This document shows, piece after piece, positions 54,507 through 63,242 of a DNA stretch of 63,371 nt. Numbering within the stretch: position 1 is the stretch's first letter; each line of letters begins with the position of its first letter. Both the position numbers and the translations under genes were made by a program. The stretch comes from Anaerofustis butyriciformans (lineage in GTDB: Bacteria; Bacillota; Clostridia; Eubacteriales; Anaerofustaceae), in assembly GCF_036289385.1 (NCBI RefSeq), contig NZ_JAYFFH010000009.1, forward strand, positions 1-63,371. The letters are read 5' to 3'. The notes beneath the pieces are model-generated. The model was not told the origin of the DNA and ran no database searches. It saw only the letters and a program-made list of their open reading frames with translations.

Positions 54507-55391
54507 ATGAAGTTATGTTATATGCTGGATATTGATAAGTATGAGGAAAAATTTCCTTGTTCTAAGTGTAATAATCTGTATGAAAGGTTGTATCAAATGA
54601 TTTTTAAACAAAGGAGAGTAAAAGGTCCTTTTTTAATTAAAAACGGTTCCTTTAAAGTTGTGGGGAGTGTTTTCTTGGTGGATTTTAATAATTTCATATC
54701 AAATAGGAATTTAAGATTAATAAATAATTATTTTGATAATGAAGAGGGGTTTATATGTCTTCCGAGAGATTTTAATGTAAAATATTTTTCAATGTGCAAT
54801 ATTCCATATATTCATGATGAAGATATATATTTTATTGCTTTCTTTTTAAAATTAAAAAAAATGGTAAAAGATGCACAAAAAATACAGGTTGGGGTTTGTT
54901 TGGATAAAAATACAAATTATGAATATATAAAGATGATTTGTGAATATTTTCCACTTGTAATATTTTTTGTTAATAATCCTTATATTGGGGAAAATATTGC
55001 AAGTAATATTCTAAAAGATACGGGAAGCAGTATATATGTAAGTAAAAGTATATCTTCAATGAAAAAATGCGACTATATATTTGATTTAAGCAAAGAGATG
55101 TTAAGCGATAAAATAAATCATATAGAATGTGAAAATTATATTTCTTTATTTAAAAAGAATGAATATATAGATTGTAAGAGGATAATTAACGATGTAAAAA
55201 TTATTCCAAGTGGTTTTAATATTCAAAATATAGATATTGATTATTTTGATTTATCCTTTGTAAAAGGTCTTATATTATTAGAAAATAATGCAAACGACAA
55301 AAAAGATATATTAAATATTAATTTAGAGGAATTTTTACATAAAAAATCTTTAAAAATGCGGTTTTTTAATGGGTTTAAGCTCTTGACATGA
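54507..55391 (+). CDS. Protein of unknown function upstream of greA
   Basis: ATG 54507 is chosen because AAGGAG lies 6 nt upstream; an in-frame TTG at 54492 precedes it. The 294-residue protein has no signal or clear membrane segment. It has Cys-containing N-terminal motifs (FPCSKCNN), a middle with alternating beta/alpha stretches (QVGVCLDKN, FPLVIFFVNNPY) and a Cys/Lys-rich tail. A TIM-barrel-like or U32-like fold would fit the pattern, but I do not recognise the family. The last two codons before TGA (TTG ACA) form the -35 box of the greA promoter. Confidence 0.7.
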   Translation: MKLCYMLDIDKYEEKFPCSKCNNLYERLYQMIFKQRRVKGPFLIKNGSFKVVGSVFLVDFNNFISNRNLRLINNYFDNEEGFICLPRDFNVKYFSMCNIPYIHDEDIYFIAFFLKLKKMVKDAQKIQVGVCLDKNTNYEYIKMICEYFPLVIFFVNNPYIGENIASNILKDTGSSIYVSKSISSMKKCDYIFDLSKEMLSDKINHIECENYISLFKKNEYIDCKRIINDVKIIPSGFNIQNIDIDYFDLSFVKGLILLENNANDKKDILNINLEEFLHKKSLKMRFFNGFKLLT

Positions 55392-55411
55392 TTAATTTGA
55401 GTTATTATAAT
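55383..55411 (+). promoter_or_regulatory. Perfect sigma-A promoter of greA-lysS
   Basis: TTGACA, a 17-nt spacer and TATAAT match the consensus exactly. The -35 box lies in the last two sense codons of the upstream gene. Confidence 0.85.
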
Positions 55412-55455
55412 AAGTCCATTAGTATAAATGAAAATATAGTTAAGAGGTAGTTTTG

Positions 55456-55929
55456 ATGACTGGTAAAGAAGTAATCTTATCAAAAGAAGGATATAAAGAA
55501 TTAGAAGAAAGATTAAATTACTTAAAGGACGAAAAAAGACATGAAGTTGCTTTGAAAATCAAAGCAGCCAGAGAATTCGGAGATTTAAGTGAAAATGCTG
55601 AATATGATGAAGCAAAACAAGAACAAGGATTTATTGAAGGCGAAATAAGAGAAATTGAATATAAATTAAAACATGCGTTAATTTTTGATGATGAAACAAA
55701 AACAAAAGATGTTGTTTCTCTTGGAAGCAAAGTAAAAGTTTATGATACTGATTTTGATGAAGAAGTTGAATATATTATTGTAGGAAGTGAAGAAGTAGAC
55801 TTAGACAACAATAAGATTTCAAATGAATCTCCTATTGGAAATGCTCTTTTAGGTAAAAAAGTTGGAGAAGTAGCAAAGGTTAAACTTCCTGATGGAATAG
55901 TTGATTTAAAAGTTTTAGAAGTAGAATAA
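55456..55929 (+). CDS. greA: Transcription elongation factor GreA
   Basis: The 157-residue factor rescues backtracked RNA polymerase by promoting transcript cleavage. ATG 55456 is preferred over TTG 55453; AGAGGT is 9 nt upstream. The N-terminal coiled coil with GDLSENAEYDEAK carries the acidic tip residues, and the C-terminal FKBP-like domain ends SPIGNALLGKKVGE. A full-consensus promoter lies upstream. lysS follows after 17 nt, a common clostridial pairing. Confidence 0.96.
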   Translation: MTGKEVILSKEGYKELEERLNYLKDEKRHEVALKIKAAREFGDLSENAEYDEAKQEQGFIEGEIREIEYKLKHALIFDDETKTKDVVSLGSKVKVYDTDFDEEVEYIIVGSEEVDLDNNKISNESPIGNALLGKKVGEVAKVKLPDGIVDLKVLEVE

Positions 55930-55946
55930 GAATGGAGAGATGATAA

Positions 55947-57857
55947 ATGAGTAGTGATTTTTATGAAAATGTTCCTGAAGTAGTTAAAGTAAAGATTGAT
56001 AAATTTAAAGAACTTACAGCTCAAGGAAAATATCCTTATAAAGAATGCAGATTTGAATATAATGCATTATGTAAAGATATTAATGAAAAGTTTGAAGAAT
56101 ACGACGGCAAGGAAGTAAAAATTGCAGGTCGTCTTATGTCAAAAAGAGGACAAGGTAAGGTTGGTTTTTATGATTTAATGGATTCAACTGATAAAATTCA
56201 ACTTTTCATAAAAAAAGATGTTGTTGGCGAAGAAGAATATGCTTTAATTAAATCTTACGATATAGGGGATATTCTTGGAATAGACGGAGAAGTATTTAAA
56301 ACTCAAAGAGGTCAAATTTCTGTTAGAGTTAAAAAGGTAACAATGCTTAGTAAATCTATTCAAGTTTTACCTGAAAAATTCCACGGACTTAAAGATCCTG
56401 AACTTAGATATAGACAAAGATATGTTGATTTAATAATGAACCCTGAAGTAAAAGATGTTTTCTTAATGCGTTCAAAAATCGTAAAATGCATGAGAGATTT
56501 TATGGATGGAGAAGGTTTTATTGAAGTTGAAACTCCTGTTCTTGGAACGCTTGCGGGAGGTGCAAATGCAAGACCGTTTATTACTCATCATAATACTTTG
56601 GATATTCCAATGTATATGAGAATTGCTACGGAACTTCCTTTAAAAAGACTTATTGTTGGCGGATTTAACAGAGTATACGAAATAGGAAGAATTTTTAGAA
56701 ACGAAGGTATGGATGCTACTCATAATCCAGAATTTACCACTATGGAATCATATCAATCATATGCAGATTTTAACGATGTAATGGAAATGATTGAAAAGAT
56801 GTTTGATTACATTTCTACAAATACTGTAGGCAGTGATACAATAACATATGGAGAACATGAAATTTCTCTTAAAGCACCATTTAGAAAAGCTAAAATGGTT
56901 GATTTAGTAACAGAAGCAACAGGTGTTGATTTTGATAAAATAACAGATATTGAAGTTGCAAGAGAAGAAGCTAAAAAATTAAATGTAGAACCTGAACCTG
57001 ATTGGGGAATTGGTAAAATTATCGAAGAATTATTTGAAGAACATTGTGAAGCAAATTTAATTCAACCTACATTTGTAACACATAATCCGGTTGAAATTTC
57101 TCCACTTGCTAAAAAATGTCTTGATGATGATAGATATACTCAAAGATTTGAACTATTTGTTGCAGGTCATGAATATGCAAATGGATTTAGCGAACTTAAC
57201 GACCCATTTGATCAAAGAGAAAGATTTGCAGCACAAATGGAAAAGAAAGCAACAGGGGATGAAGAAGCTCATCCATACGATACAGACTTTATCAATGCTC
57301 TTGAAGTTGGACTTCCTCCAACAGGCGGTGTAGGTGTTGGTGTAGACAGACTTGTAATGCTTCTTACAAATCAAAGTTCAATAAGAGATGTAATCTTATT
57401 CCCAACAATGAAACCACTTGACAGTGTAAATACTAAAGTTAGTGAATCTAATGTAGAAGTAAAAGAAGAGGATAAAAAGATTGATTTTTCAAATGTAAAA
57501 ATCGAACCTCTTTTTGAAGAAATGGTAGATTTTGAAACATTCTCAAAATCTGATTTCCGTGCTGTAAAAATCGAAAACTGCGAAGAAGTTCCAAAGAGTA
57601 AAAAACTTTTAAAATTTACTCTTAATGATGGAACAGACCGTAAACGTACAATCTTAAGCGGTATTCGTGATTATTATAATCCTGAAGAATTAATAGGTAA
57701 AACAGCTATTGCAATAGTAAATCTTCCACCAAGAAAAATGATGGGGATTGATTCTGAAGGTATGCTTATATCTGCAGTACACGAAGAAGATGGAAAAGAA
57801 GGATTAAATCTATTAATGGTAGATGATAAAATCCCTGCAGGTGCAAAATTATATTAA
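55947..57857 (+). CDS. lysS: Lysyl-tRNA synthetase with C-terminal tRNA-binding domain
   Basis: This class II enzyme charges tRNA(Lys). The 636-residue protein exceeds the usual 490-500. It has an OB anticodon domain (residues about 60-170, AGRLMSKRGQGK), motif 2 (RIFRNEGMD) and motif 3 (GVGVGVDRLVML). From about residue 525 to the end is an EMAP-II/Trbp111-type tRNA-binding domain (KSDFRAVKIENCEEVP, LPPRKMMGIDSEGM), normally seen at the end of MetRS or alone. It should raise tRNA affinity or give dimer contacts. The start has GGAGAG upstream. Confidence 0.95.
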   Translation: MSSDFYENVPEVVKVKIDKFKELTAQGKYPYKECRFEYNALCKDINEKFEEYDGKEVKIAGRLMSKRGQGKVGFYDLMDSTDKIQLFIKKDVVGEEEYALIKSYDIGDILGIDGEVFKTQRGQISVRVKKVTMLSKSIQVLPEKFHGLKDPELRYRQRYVDLIMNPEVKDVFLMRSKIVKCMRDFMDGEGFIEVETPVLGTLAGGANARPFITHHNTLDIPMYMRIATELPLKRLIVGGFNRVYEIGRIFRNEGMDATHNPEFTTMESYQSYADFNDVMEMIEKMFDYISTNTVGSDTITYGEHEISLKAPFRKAKMVDLVTEATGVDFDKITDIEVAREEAKKLNVEPEPDWGIGKIIEELFEEHCEANLIQPTFVTHNPVEISPLAKKCLDDDRYTQRFELFVAGHEYANGFSELNDPFDQRERFAAQMEKKATGDEEAHPYDTDFINALEVGLPPTGGVGVGVDRLVMLLTNQSSIRDVILFPTMKPLDSVNTKVSESNVEVKEEDKKIDFSNVKIEPLFEEMVDFETFSKSDFRAVKIENCEEVPKSKKLLKFTLNDGTDRKRTILSGIRDYYNPEELIGKTAIAIVNLPPRKMMGIDSEGMLISAVHEEDGKEGLNLLMVDDKIPAGAKLY

Positions 57858-57877
57858 GACATAAATTAAAATAAGTG

Positions 57878-57909
57878 GGCAGCTTGGTAATACAAGCTGT
57901 CTATTTTTA
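57878..57909 (+). terminator. Terminator after lysS
   Basis: The stem CAGCTTG/CAAGCTG has loop GTAATA, followed by a T-rich stretch. Confidence 0.7.
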
Positions 57910-57930
57910 TAATTTTAAACGGTGAGAAAA

Positions 57931-58374
57931 ATGAAAATAAGAAAGTATAGACCTTCAGACTGTGAAGAAGTAATAAAGTTATTTTATGATACGGTTCATA
58001 ATATAAATAAAAAAGATTATACCAAAGAACAGTTAGATGTATGGGCGACGGGAAAAGAAGATTTAGAAAAGTGGAATAGTTCATTAGAGAAACATTTTAC
58101 TTTGGTTGCTACTAATAATGGAATGATTGTAGGGTTTGGAGATATGGATAGAACGGGATATCTTGACCGCTTGTATGTTCATTCAAAGTATCAAGGTGTT
58201 GGGATTGGAAGTTCTATTTGTGATTTATTAGAAAAATATGTAAATGAAAAAATTGTAACTCATTCCTCAATTACAGCAAAAACATTCTTTGAAAAAAGAG
58301 GGTATAAAGTTGTGAAAAAACAACAAATAAACAGGCAGGGAATTATTCTTGTTAATTATGTTATGGAAAAGTAA
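57931..58374 (+). CDS. GNAT family N-acetyltransferase
   Basis: The 147-residue protein has GNAT strands and the acetyl-CoA loop KYQGVGIGSSI with LDRLYVH before it. The N-terminus (IRKYRPSDCEEV) and end (FFEKRGYKVVKKQQI) are typical of small acetyltransferases acting on amines or proteins; the substrate is unknown. ATG 57931 has GGTGAG 4 nt upstream; a GTG at 57922 is in frame but would sit on that site. It is a single gene. Confidence 0.85.
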   Translation: MKIRKYRPSDCEEVIKLFYDTVHNINKKDYTKEQLDVWATGKEDLEKWNSSLEKHFTLVATNNGMIVGFGDMDRTGYLDRLYVHSKYQGVGIGSSICDLLEKYVNEKIVTHSSITAKTFFEKRGYKVVKKQQINRQGIILVNYVMEK

Positions 58375-58493
58375 TTTTATTTATAAATTTTATGGGGTCA
58401 TATATTTATATATAATCAATTGCAGCAACAAACAGTTGCTTGTTAGAAGATTGTATTAATATTATAATGCTTTTAAAGGTGGAGGTTATTAAT

Positions 58494-58940
58494 ATGGATA
58501 CAAAAGATATTATTTATAAACTTAGAAAAGAAAAAGGAATGTCTCAAGAAGAACTTGCAAATAAGGTGTATGTTACAAGACAGGCAGTATCTCGTTGGGA
58601 AATGGGAGAAACTCTGCCTAATACTGAAACACTAAAATTATTATCAAATGTTTTTAATGTTTCAATTAATACTCTTTTAGGTTCTCCTATAAAACTTATT
58701 TGTCAGTGCTGTGGTATGCCTCTTGATGATTCTATAATAAGTAAAGAACCTAATGGTGAATTTAACGAAGAGTATTGTAAATGGTGTTATAATGAAGGGG
58801 AATTTACTTATCATAATATTGATGAGCTTATCGATTTTTGTGTAGAGCATATGTACATAGAAAACTATACTAAGAAGCAGGTTAGAGAATATATGAAAGA
58901 TATGTTGCCGAAATTGAATTATTGGAAAAATCAAAATTAA
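58494..58940 (+). CDS. XRE-family regulator with C-terminal zinc ribbon
   Basis: The 148-residue protein starts at ATG 58494 with GGAGG 8 nt upstream; an in-frame ATG further upstream has no site. Residues about 5-60 are a Cro/C1-type helix-turn-helix (MSQEELANKVYVTRQAVSRW). Residues about 70-130 form a putative zinc ribbon (CQCCGMPL, YCKWCYNEGEF). Such fused proteins are annotated as regulators without known ligand. A small stem (AGCAAC/GTTGCT, 58424-58440) just after a TATAAT (58411-58416) could be its own operator, which is speculative. Confidence 0.85.
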   Translation: MDTKDIIYKLRKEKGMSQEELANKVYVTRQAVSRWEMGETLPNTETLKLLSNVFNVSINTLLGSPIKLICQCCGMPLDDSIISKEPNGEFNEEYCKWCYNEGEFTYHNIDELIDFCVEHMYIENYTKKQVREYMKDMLPKLNYWKNQN

Positions 58941-59342
58941 ATAATTAGAGAAATTTAGATGTTTTGTAGGTTTTAAGTGTTTAAATTAGTAATTTTGCTT
59001 GAATCTTAAAAAAATTTATGATATATATAGTATACTTTTTGTGACATACGAATAATAATACAAATATAGAAGATTATTGTATTGTTGTTCGTTTTTTTTA
59101 TGTTTTTTGTATTTTTATAGGTATTTTTGTAATAGCTTTTCATTGTTACATTATATATAAATTTGTAATTTTATTATATTTAAGGTTATTTAACTTATTA
59201 GATAATAATTTATGACAAAAGGAATTTTCGATTATACAATCATTAATTTTTGATATGCTTATAAGTTTAATTTTGTAATTTGCAGTTTGTTAATTTAGTC
59301 TTTAAAAAAAAGTATTTTATAAAATATACAGGAGGGGAAATA
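58941..59342. other. 402-base AT-rich gap holding a promoter-like pair and a strong hairpin
   Basis: No open frame with a ribosome site was seen. TTGAAT-N17-TATATA lies at 58999-59027 and a 16-bp stem with T tract at 59048-59099. The rest (59100-59330) is AT-rich, with no recognisable signal except the GGAGGGG site of the next gene at 59331-59337. Confidence 0.6.
59048..59099 (+). terminator. Long hairpin with U tract, terminator or end of a short RNA
   Basis: Arms 59048-59063 and 59077-59092 pair over 16 bp with two G-U wobbles in the plus-strand RNA, followed by T7. It can end transcription from the zinc-ribbon regulator gene, or terminate a short RNA from the promoter-like pair at 58999-59027. 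Confidence 0.6.
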
Positions 59343-60671
59343 ATGAATAAAAGTTTCGATGATCGATTAAATGAGGGAAATGATAATGATTCTATTGAAA
59401 ATTCTACAAATAATATTGAGAATGTAATATCAAATGAATCTGATAAAAGTGAAAATTGTAGTTTGATTTGTCCTGAATGTCATACGGAGTATTCTGATAA
59501 TATAAATCAGTGCAGTAAATGTGGATATATATTTAGTAAAGAGAATGATGATGATAAAGAAGAAAGTGACACAAAGGATATAGAAAATAAAGTTTTTGAA
59601 GAAGGGATTTCTGAGGAAAAAAGTTCTGAAAAAGAAAAAATATCGACTGTAAAAGATAAAAAAAATAAATACCTTAGCTTGAAAATTTTATTAGGTATTG
59701 TATCTGTATTTTTTGTAATTCTTTTTATAATCAATGTTAATGCTAAAGAACTGATGAAAGGCTGTTTTGATATAAATACGGCAACACCAGCGGGGGTTGC
59801 GAACTTAAGGTATTATGCTCCTGCAGGTTGGTCTGTACATAAAGAAAACGATCAAGTTGTAGATGGTTCTTTATATAATGCTTATGCAACATATCAAGTT
59901 AAAGATAAAAAAGTGGCAACATTATATATAAAATATTATGGTGAAATTGATGAGAAAGATATATTAAAAACCGTAAAAAAAGATTTTACATCTCATGACA
60001 GTGATTATACAAGTATTACTGTTTCTGGTTGTACTGAGGCTTATAAAATTCATTCTTATGTTAATTCTAATAATGAATTATTTACGGGAAGGGTTTTATA
60101 TTTGAAAAATAGGTTGTTTGTTATTTATGGAGTTGCTACTAAAAAATATTTTGATGAAAAGGAATTTGAAAATATCTTTAATGCTTGTGATACTTTAGAT
60201 TTTCATCCTATAGAGTTATGTGCTAATAAATCTTGTATGAATAAACCGATTGAAGGCTATAAGTATTGTAAAGACCATGCATGTCTTACTCCAGGATGTT
60301 ATGCCGGGGCAGAATCTGACACTAGATTTTGTACAGAGCATGAGCAATGTACCTATTCTTATACAGAAGATGTTCCTGATTTTGGCGCAATATCTGGAAT
60401 AGATGAGGATAGCTATGAATCTGAACTATTAGCAAGTCTGACTGATGGTGAGGCAGGCGCATATGTCTACTATTTTGAGGATAATAAACAAAATAATGAA
60501 ATTTTTGAAGCATATGAACAATTACTGTTTTCAAAGGGGTTTAAGAAGAAAGGTGATTTAAAAGATACAGCTACTTATATTAATGATACATCACGTATGG
60601 CTATTCTATTAACAGAGTGTGTAGAAGAAGATAATAGAGGTGATATGATCCTTATGATAATTTATTCTTAG
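59343..60671 (+). CDS. Zinc-ribbon membrane protein of unknown function
   Basis: ATG 59343 has GGAGGGG just upstream; an open frame from 59280 has no such site. The 442-residue protein opens with an acidic stretch and a zinc ribbon (CPECHTEY, QCSKCGY, residues about 43-65). A membrane segment follows near 110-132. Outside is a PsbP-like beta domain (PAGWSVHKE to LDF), then a Cys/His module (CANKSCMNKP, KYCKDHACLTPGC, FCTEH) and a C-terminal domain. The Cys/His spacing suggests metal binding. A lipoprotein gene follows; function unknown. Confidence 0.75.
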   Translation: MNKSFDDRLNEGNDNDSIENSTNNIENVISNESDKSENCSLICPECHTEYSDNINQCSKCGYIFSKENDDDKEESDTKDIENKVFEEGISEEKSSEKEKISTVKDKKNKYLSLKILLGIVSVFFVILFIINVNAKELMKGCFDINTATPAGVANLRYYAPAGWSVHKENDQVVDGSLYNAYATYQVKDKKVATLYIKYYGEIDEKDILKTVKKDFTSHDSDYTSITVSGCTEAYKIHSYVNSNNELFTGRVLYLKNRLFVIYGVATKKYFDEKEFENIFNACDTLDFHPIELCANKSCMNKPIEGYKYCKDHACLTPGCYAGAESDTRFCTEHEQCTYSYTEDVPDFGAISGIDEDSYESELLASLTDGEAGAYVYYFEDNKQNNEIFEAYEQLLFSKGFKKKGDLKDTATYINDTSRMAILLTECVEEDNRGDMILMIIYS

Positions 60672-60704
60672 TTAAAATATAATAAATAATAAAAGGAGGA
60701 AATT

Positions 60705-60941
60705 ATGAAAAAATTTATTTTATGTTTGTTTTTGTCAATGTTATTAATGTTAACTGGGTGTGGAGGAGGTTCCGGTAGTTCGTATGATGATTCAAGTACT
60801 TATGATAACTCTACTACATACGAAGACCCAAGTACAGGTGAAACATATACTGAAGATGAAATGATAGATTTTTATAATGGTATGGAAGAAGGATATGAAT
60901 CCGGAGAATGGGATTCTGAAAACGGGTTTTATCAACCTTAA
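60705..60941 (+). CDS. Small lipoprotein, unknown function
   Basis: The 78-residue protein has a type II signal peptide with lipobox LTGC (residues about 16-19). The mature part is Gly/Ser/Asp/Tyr/Thr-rich and acidic, with no known fold. AAAGGAGG precedes the ATG, and the gene starts 33 nt after the zinc-ribbon membrane protein, so it is probably co-transcribed. It should be anchored on the outer membrane leaflet. Confidence 0.75.
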   Translation: MKKFILCLFLSMLLMLTGCGGGSGSSYDDSSTYDNSTTYEDPSTGETYTEDEMIDFYNGMEEGYESGEWDSENGFYQP

Positions 60942-60997
60942 TATTATTTTAATTAAAATATAAAAATAATCTGTTTATAATTAGCAAGGAGGTTAAA

Positions 60998-61084
60998 TTG
61001 GAAGGTAATAGTGGTTGTGGATCATTTCTTACAACGGTTTTTGCAATGATTGTTGCTCTAGTCATATTTTCCATTTTTGGGTAA
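60998..61084 (+). CDS. 28-residue single-membrane-segment peptide
   Basis: TTG 60998 is preceded by AAGGAGG with 6-nt spacing, a strong site. The product is a short polar head (MEGNSGCGS) and a hydrophobic segment of about 18 residues ending FG. Its stop overlaps the next start (TAATG at 61082-61086), which suggests translational coupling. It is too short for homology judgement; the ribosome site and overlap support expression. Confidence 0.55.
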   Translation: MEGNSGCGSFLTTVFAMIVALVIFSIFG

Positions 61085-61446
61085 TGAGCAAAAAAGAAAA
61101 TATAGTTGTAATTCTTTTGTTTTTATTGTTATATTTTATTAATCAAATTTTTAAGAATACTATCCCAATGAATTTAATAGGGACTTTTTTATCTTGCTAT
61201 TTTAATGATATTATTGGGGGAGCAGTGTTTATAGCATATTGTAATATTATTTTATCCCTTAATAAAAAGAAGGTTCTGAGTTTGTGTAAAATTGAATTGT
61301 TTTTATTCATTTGTGGAGTTTTTTGGGAATATATTACTCCAATTTATAGGGTTGATACAGTATCTGATATATGGGATATTGCTGCATATATGATTGGGGG
61401 AATACTATATTGGTTAATTGAAAGGTTTAAAAATTATGTATATTAA
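61084..61446 (+). CDS. Small integral membrane protein, VanZ-like pattern
   Basis: The 120-residue protein starts at ATG 61084, coupled to the preceding 28-codon gene; a GTG at 61015 would overlap that gene and has no ribosome site. It has about four hydrophobic segments. The C-terminal part (FWEYITP, SDIWDIAAYMIGG) has the acidic/Asp pattern before a Gly-rich helix seen in VanZ-type proteins, but the match is loose. It could be the last gene of the 59.3-61.4 kb cluster. Confidence 0.7.
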   Translation: MSKKENIVVILLFLLLYFINQIFKNTIPMNLIGTFLSCYFNDIIGGAVFIAYCNIILSLNKKKVLSLCKIELFLFICGVFWEYITPIYRVDTVSDIWDIAAYMIGGILYWLIERFKNYVY

Positions 61447-61461
61447 AATAAAAAAAGTATT

Positions 61462-61488
61462 AAAAGATTGTTTTTAACAATCTTTTTT
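61462..61488 (+). terminator. Terminator after the small membrane gene cluster
   Basis: The 11-bp stem AAAAGATTGTT/AACAATCTTTT has a 3-nt loop, followed by more T. Confidence 0.8.
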
Positions 61489-61545
61489 ATTTTATATATT
61501 GTTAATATGATAAAATATATATATAAGTTTAAAAGGAGCTTAAAA

Positions 61546-63033
61546 ATGATAAAAGTTTTATCTGTTGAAAATATGAGGAAAAGCGATGCTTATACAATAG
61601 AAAATTATATTTCAAGTAAGGAACTTATGTATAAAGCAGGGTTAGGAGTATTTAAAAGCGTAAAATGGAAAGGTAGTGTTGCAGTCGTATGTGGCAGTGG
61701 TAATAATGCAGGAGACGGATATGTTATAGCAAGTTTATTACATGAAAACAATATTCCTTGTACCATATTTTTAATAAAAGAAAAGTTTTCAGAAGATGGG
61801 AAGTTTTATTTTGATAAATGTGTTGAAGCAGGGATAAAAGTAGAAATATGCAGTGAAGAAACTACCTTTGAAAATTATGATATGATAGTTGACTGTATAC
61901 TTGGCACAGGCTTTAGGGGAGATGTTAGAGGTTTAGCAGGTATGATTATCCATGAAATCAATAAAAGCGGTGCATATGTCGTTTCAGTGGATATAAATAG
62001 TGGTCTAAACGGAGATAGCGGTATGAGTTCGTTATGTGTTGAATCTGATTTAACTGTTTCCATTGGGGATTATAAATTAGGACACTTTTTAAATATGGCA
62101 AAAGACGTAATAAAAAATAAAGTGAACTGTGATATTGGAATAAAACCTGTTGATGAACCTTATTATTTAATTGAAAAAAATGATTTAAAAGAAATTTTTA
62201 AGGAAAGAAAAAATTATTCAAATAAAGGCAGTTATGGATATATTGCATTAATAGGTGGATGTAAGAAATACAGCGGAGCAATAAGGCTTGCATATATGGC
62301 TAATGCAGCTATGCGCTCGGGTGCAGGCGTTGTAAAAGTAGGGTTGCCTGATAGTATAAGCTCTGATGTAACATCTCATATTTTAGAAAGCACTCTTTAT
62401 CCTTTGAAAGATAAAAACGGAGAAATAGAATTTGATGAAAAAGAAATTGACGGACTAATTAAAGGAGTAAAGCTCGTTGCTTTTGGAATGGGGGTAGGGT
62501 TAAGTGATGAAACTTATAAGGTGTTAAAATATATTTTAGAAAATTATGATGGCAAACTTGTTGTTGATGCAGATGGATTAACTATGCTTTCAAAGATGGA
62601 TGAAAATATATTTGAAAAAACAAAGTGTAAATTAATTCTGACTCCTCATATAAAAGAATTTTCACGTTTAACCGGTCTTACCATAGATGAAGTACTTGAA
62701 AATCCATTGAAAATAGCAATGAATTATGCAAGGGAAAAAGGTGTAATTTTGTTATTAAAAGGACCTAGTACTATTATAACAAATGGTGGAAAAGCATATA
62801 TAACAGATAGAGGTTGTGTAGGAATGGCTACTGCAGGAAGCGGTGATGTGTTATCTGGTATAATTTCCGCAGTGTGCGCATATAATGATGATTTATTGCT
62901 TTCTACAGCAGGCGCTGCATATATAAACGGTAGAGCCGGAGAATTGGCACAGAAAAAAATAAATTCTATAAGCATGATTGCTAGCGATACAGTAAATAAC
63001 ATTGCCGAAGCGATAAGTGAAATAATAAAATAA
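61546..63033 (+). CDS. nnr: Bifunctional NAD(P)H-hydrate epimerase / ADP-dependent dehydratase
   Basis: This enzyme repairs damaged NAD(P)H hydrates. ATG 61546 follows AAAGGAG; an open frame from 61468 begins in the terminator. The 495-residue protein has an N-terminal YjeF_N epimerase (CGSGNNAGDGYV, DCILGTGFRG, DINSGLNGD) and a C-terminal ribokinase-like dehydratase (LIGGCKKYSGA, LTPHIKEFSRLTG, TAGSGDVLSG with the catalytic Asp). TTGTTA-N17-TATAAG at 61499-61527 may be its promoter. Confidence 0.94.
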   Translation: MIKVLSVENMRKSDAYTIENYISSKELMYKAGLGVFKSVKWKGSVAVVCGSGNNAGDGYVIASLLHENNIPCTIFLIKEKFSEDGKFYFDKCVEAGIKVEICSEETTFENYDMIVDCILGTGFRGDVRGLAGMIIHEINKSGAYVVSVDINSGLNGDSGMSSLCVESDLTVSIGDYKLGHFLNMAKDVIKNKVNCDIGIKPVDEPYYLIEKNDLKEIFKERKNYSNKGSYGYIALIGGCKKYSGAIRLAYMANAAMRSGAGVVKVGLPDSISSDVTSHILESTLYPLKDKNGEIEFDEKEIDGLIKGVKLVAFGMGVGLSDETYKVLKYILENYDGKLVVDADGLTMLSKMDENIFEKTKCKLILTPHIKEFSRLTGLTIDEVLENPLKIAMNYAREKGVILLLKGPSTIITNGGKAYITDRGCVGMATAGSGDVLSGIISAVCAYNDDLLLSTAGAAYINGRAGELAQKKINSISMIASDTVNNIAEAISEIIK

Positions 63034-63130
63034 AGGTATATAATTCTTTAAAATGTAAATAATGTAAATTGTAAGAGTCAAATATTAATAATAATTGTAA
63101 AAAATATTGTAAAAAACTGTAAAAAAGGTA

Positions 63131-63159
63131 TTGACAGATAAGTAATAAAGTGATAATAT
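63131..63159 (+). promoter_or_regulatory. Promoter P1 of a likely rRNA operon
   Basis: TTGACA, a 17-nt spacer and TAATAT, followed about 10 nt later by AGCTG and a GC-richer patch, unlike the surrounding AT-rich DNA. Confidence 0.75.
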
Positions 63160-63242
63160 AACAAAGCTGTTTCGAGCGGTAAGCTGAAAAAGCATACGAG
63201 AAGAAGTCAATGAAAAAAATGACAAAAAAAGTTAAAAAGTAG

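Noticed and set aside
61015..61083. N-terminal extension of the VanZ-like protein from GTG 61015
   Set aside because: It overlaps the 28-codon gene out of frame, lacks a ribosome site, and the ATG at 61084 is coupled to the preceding stop.
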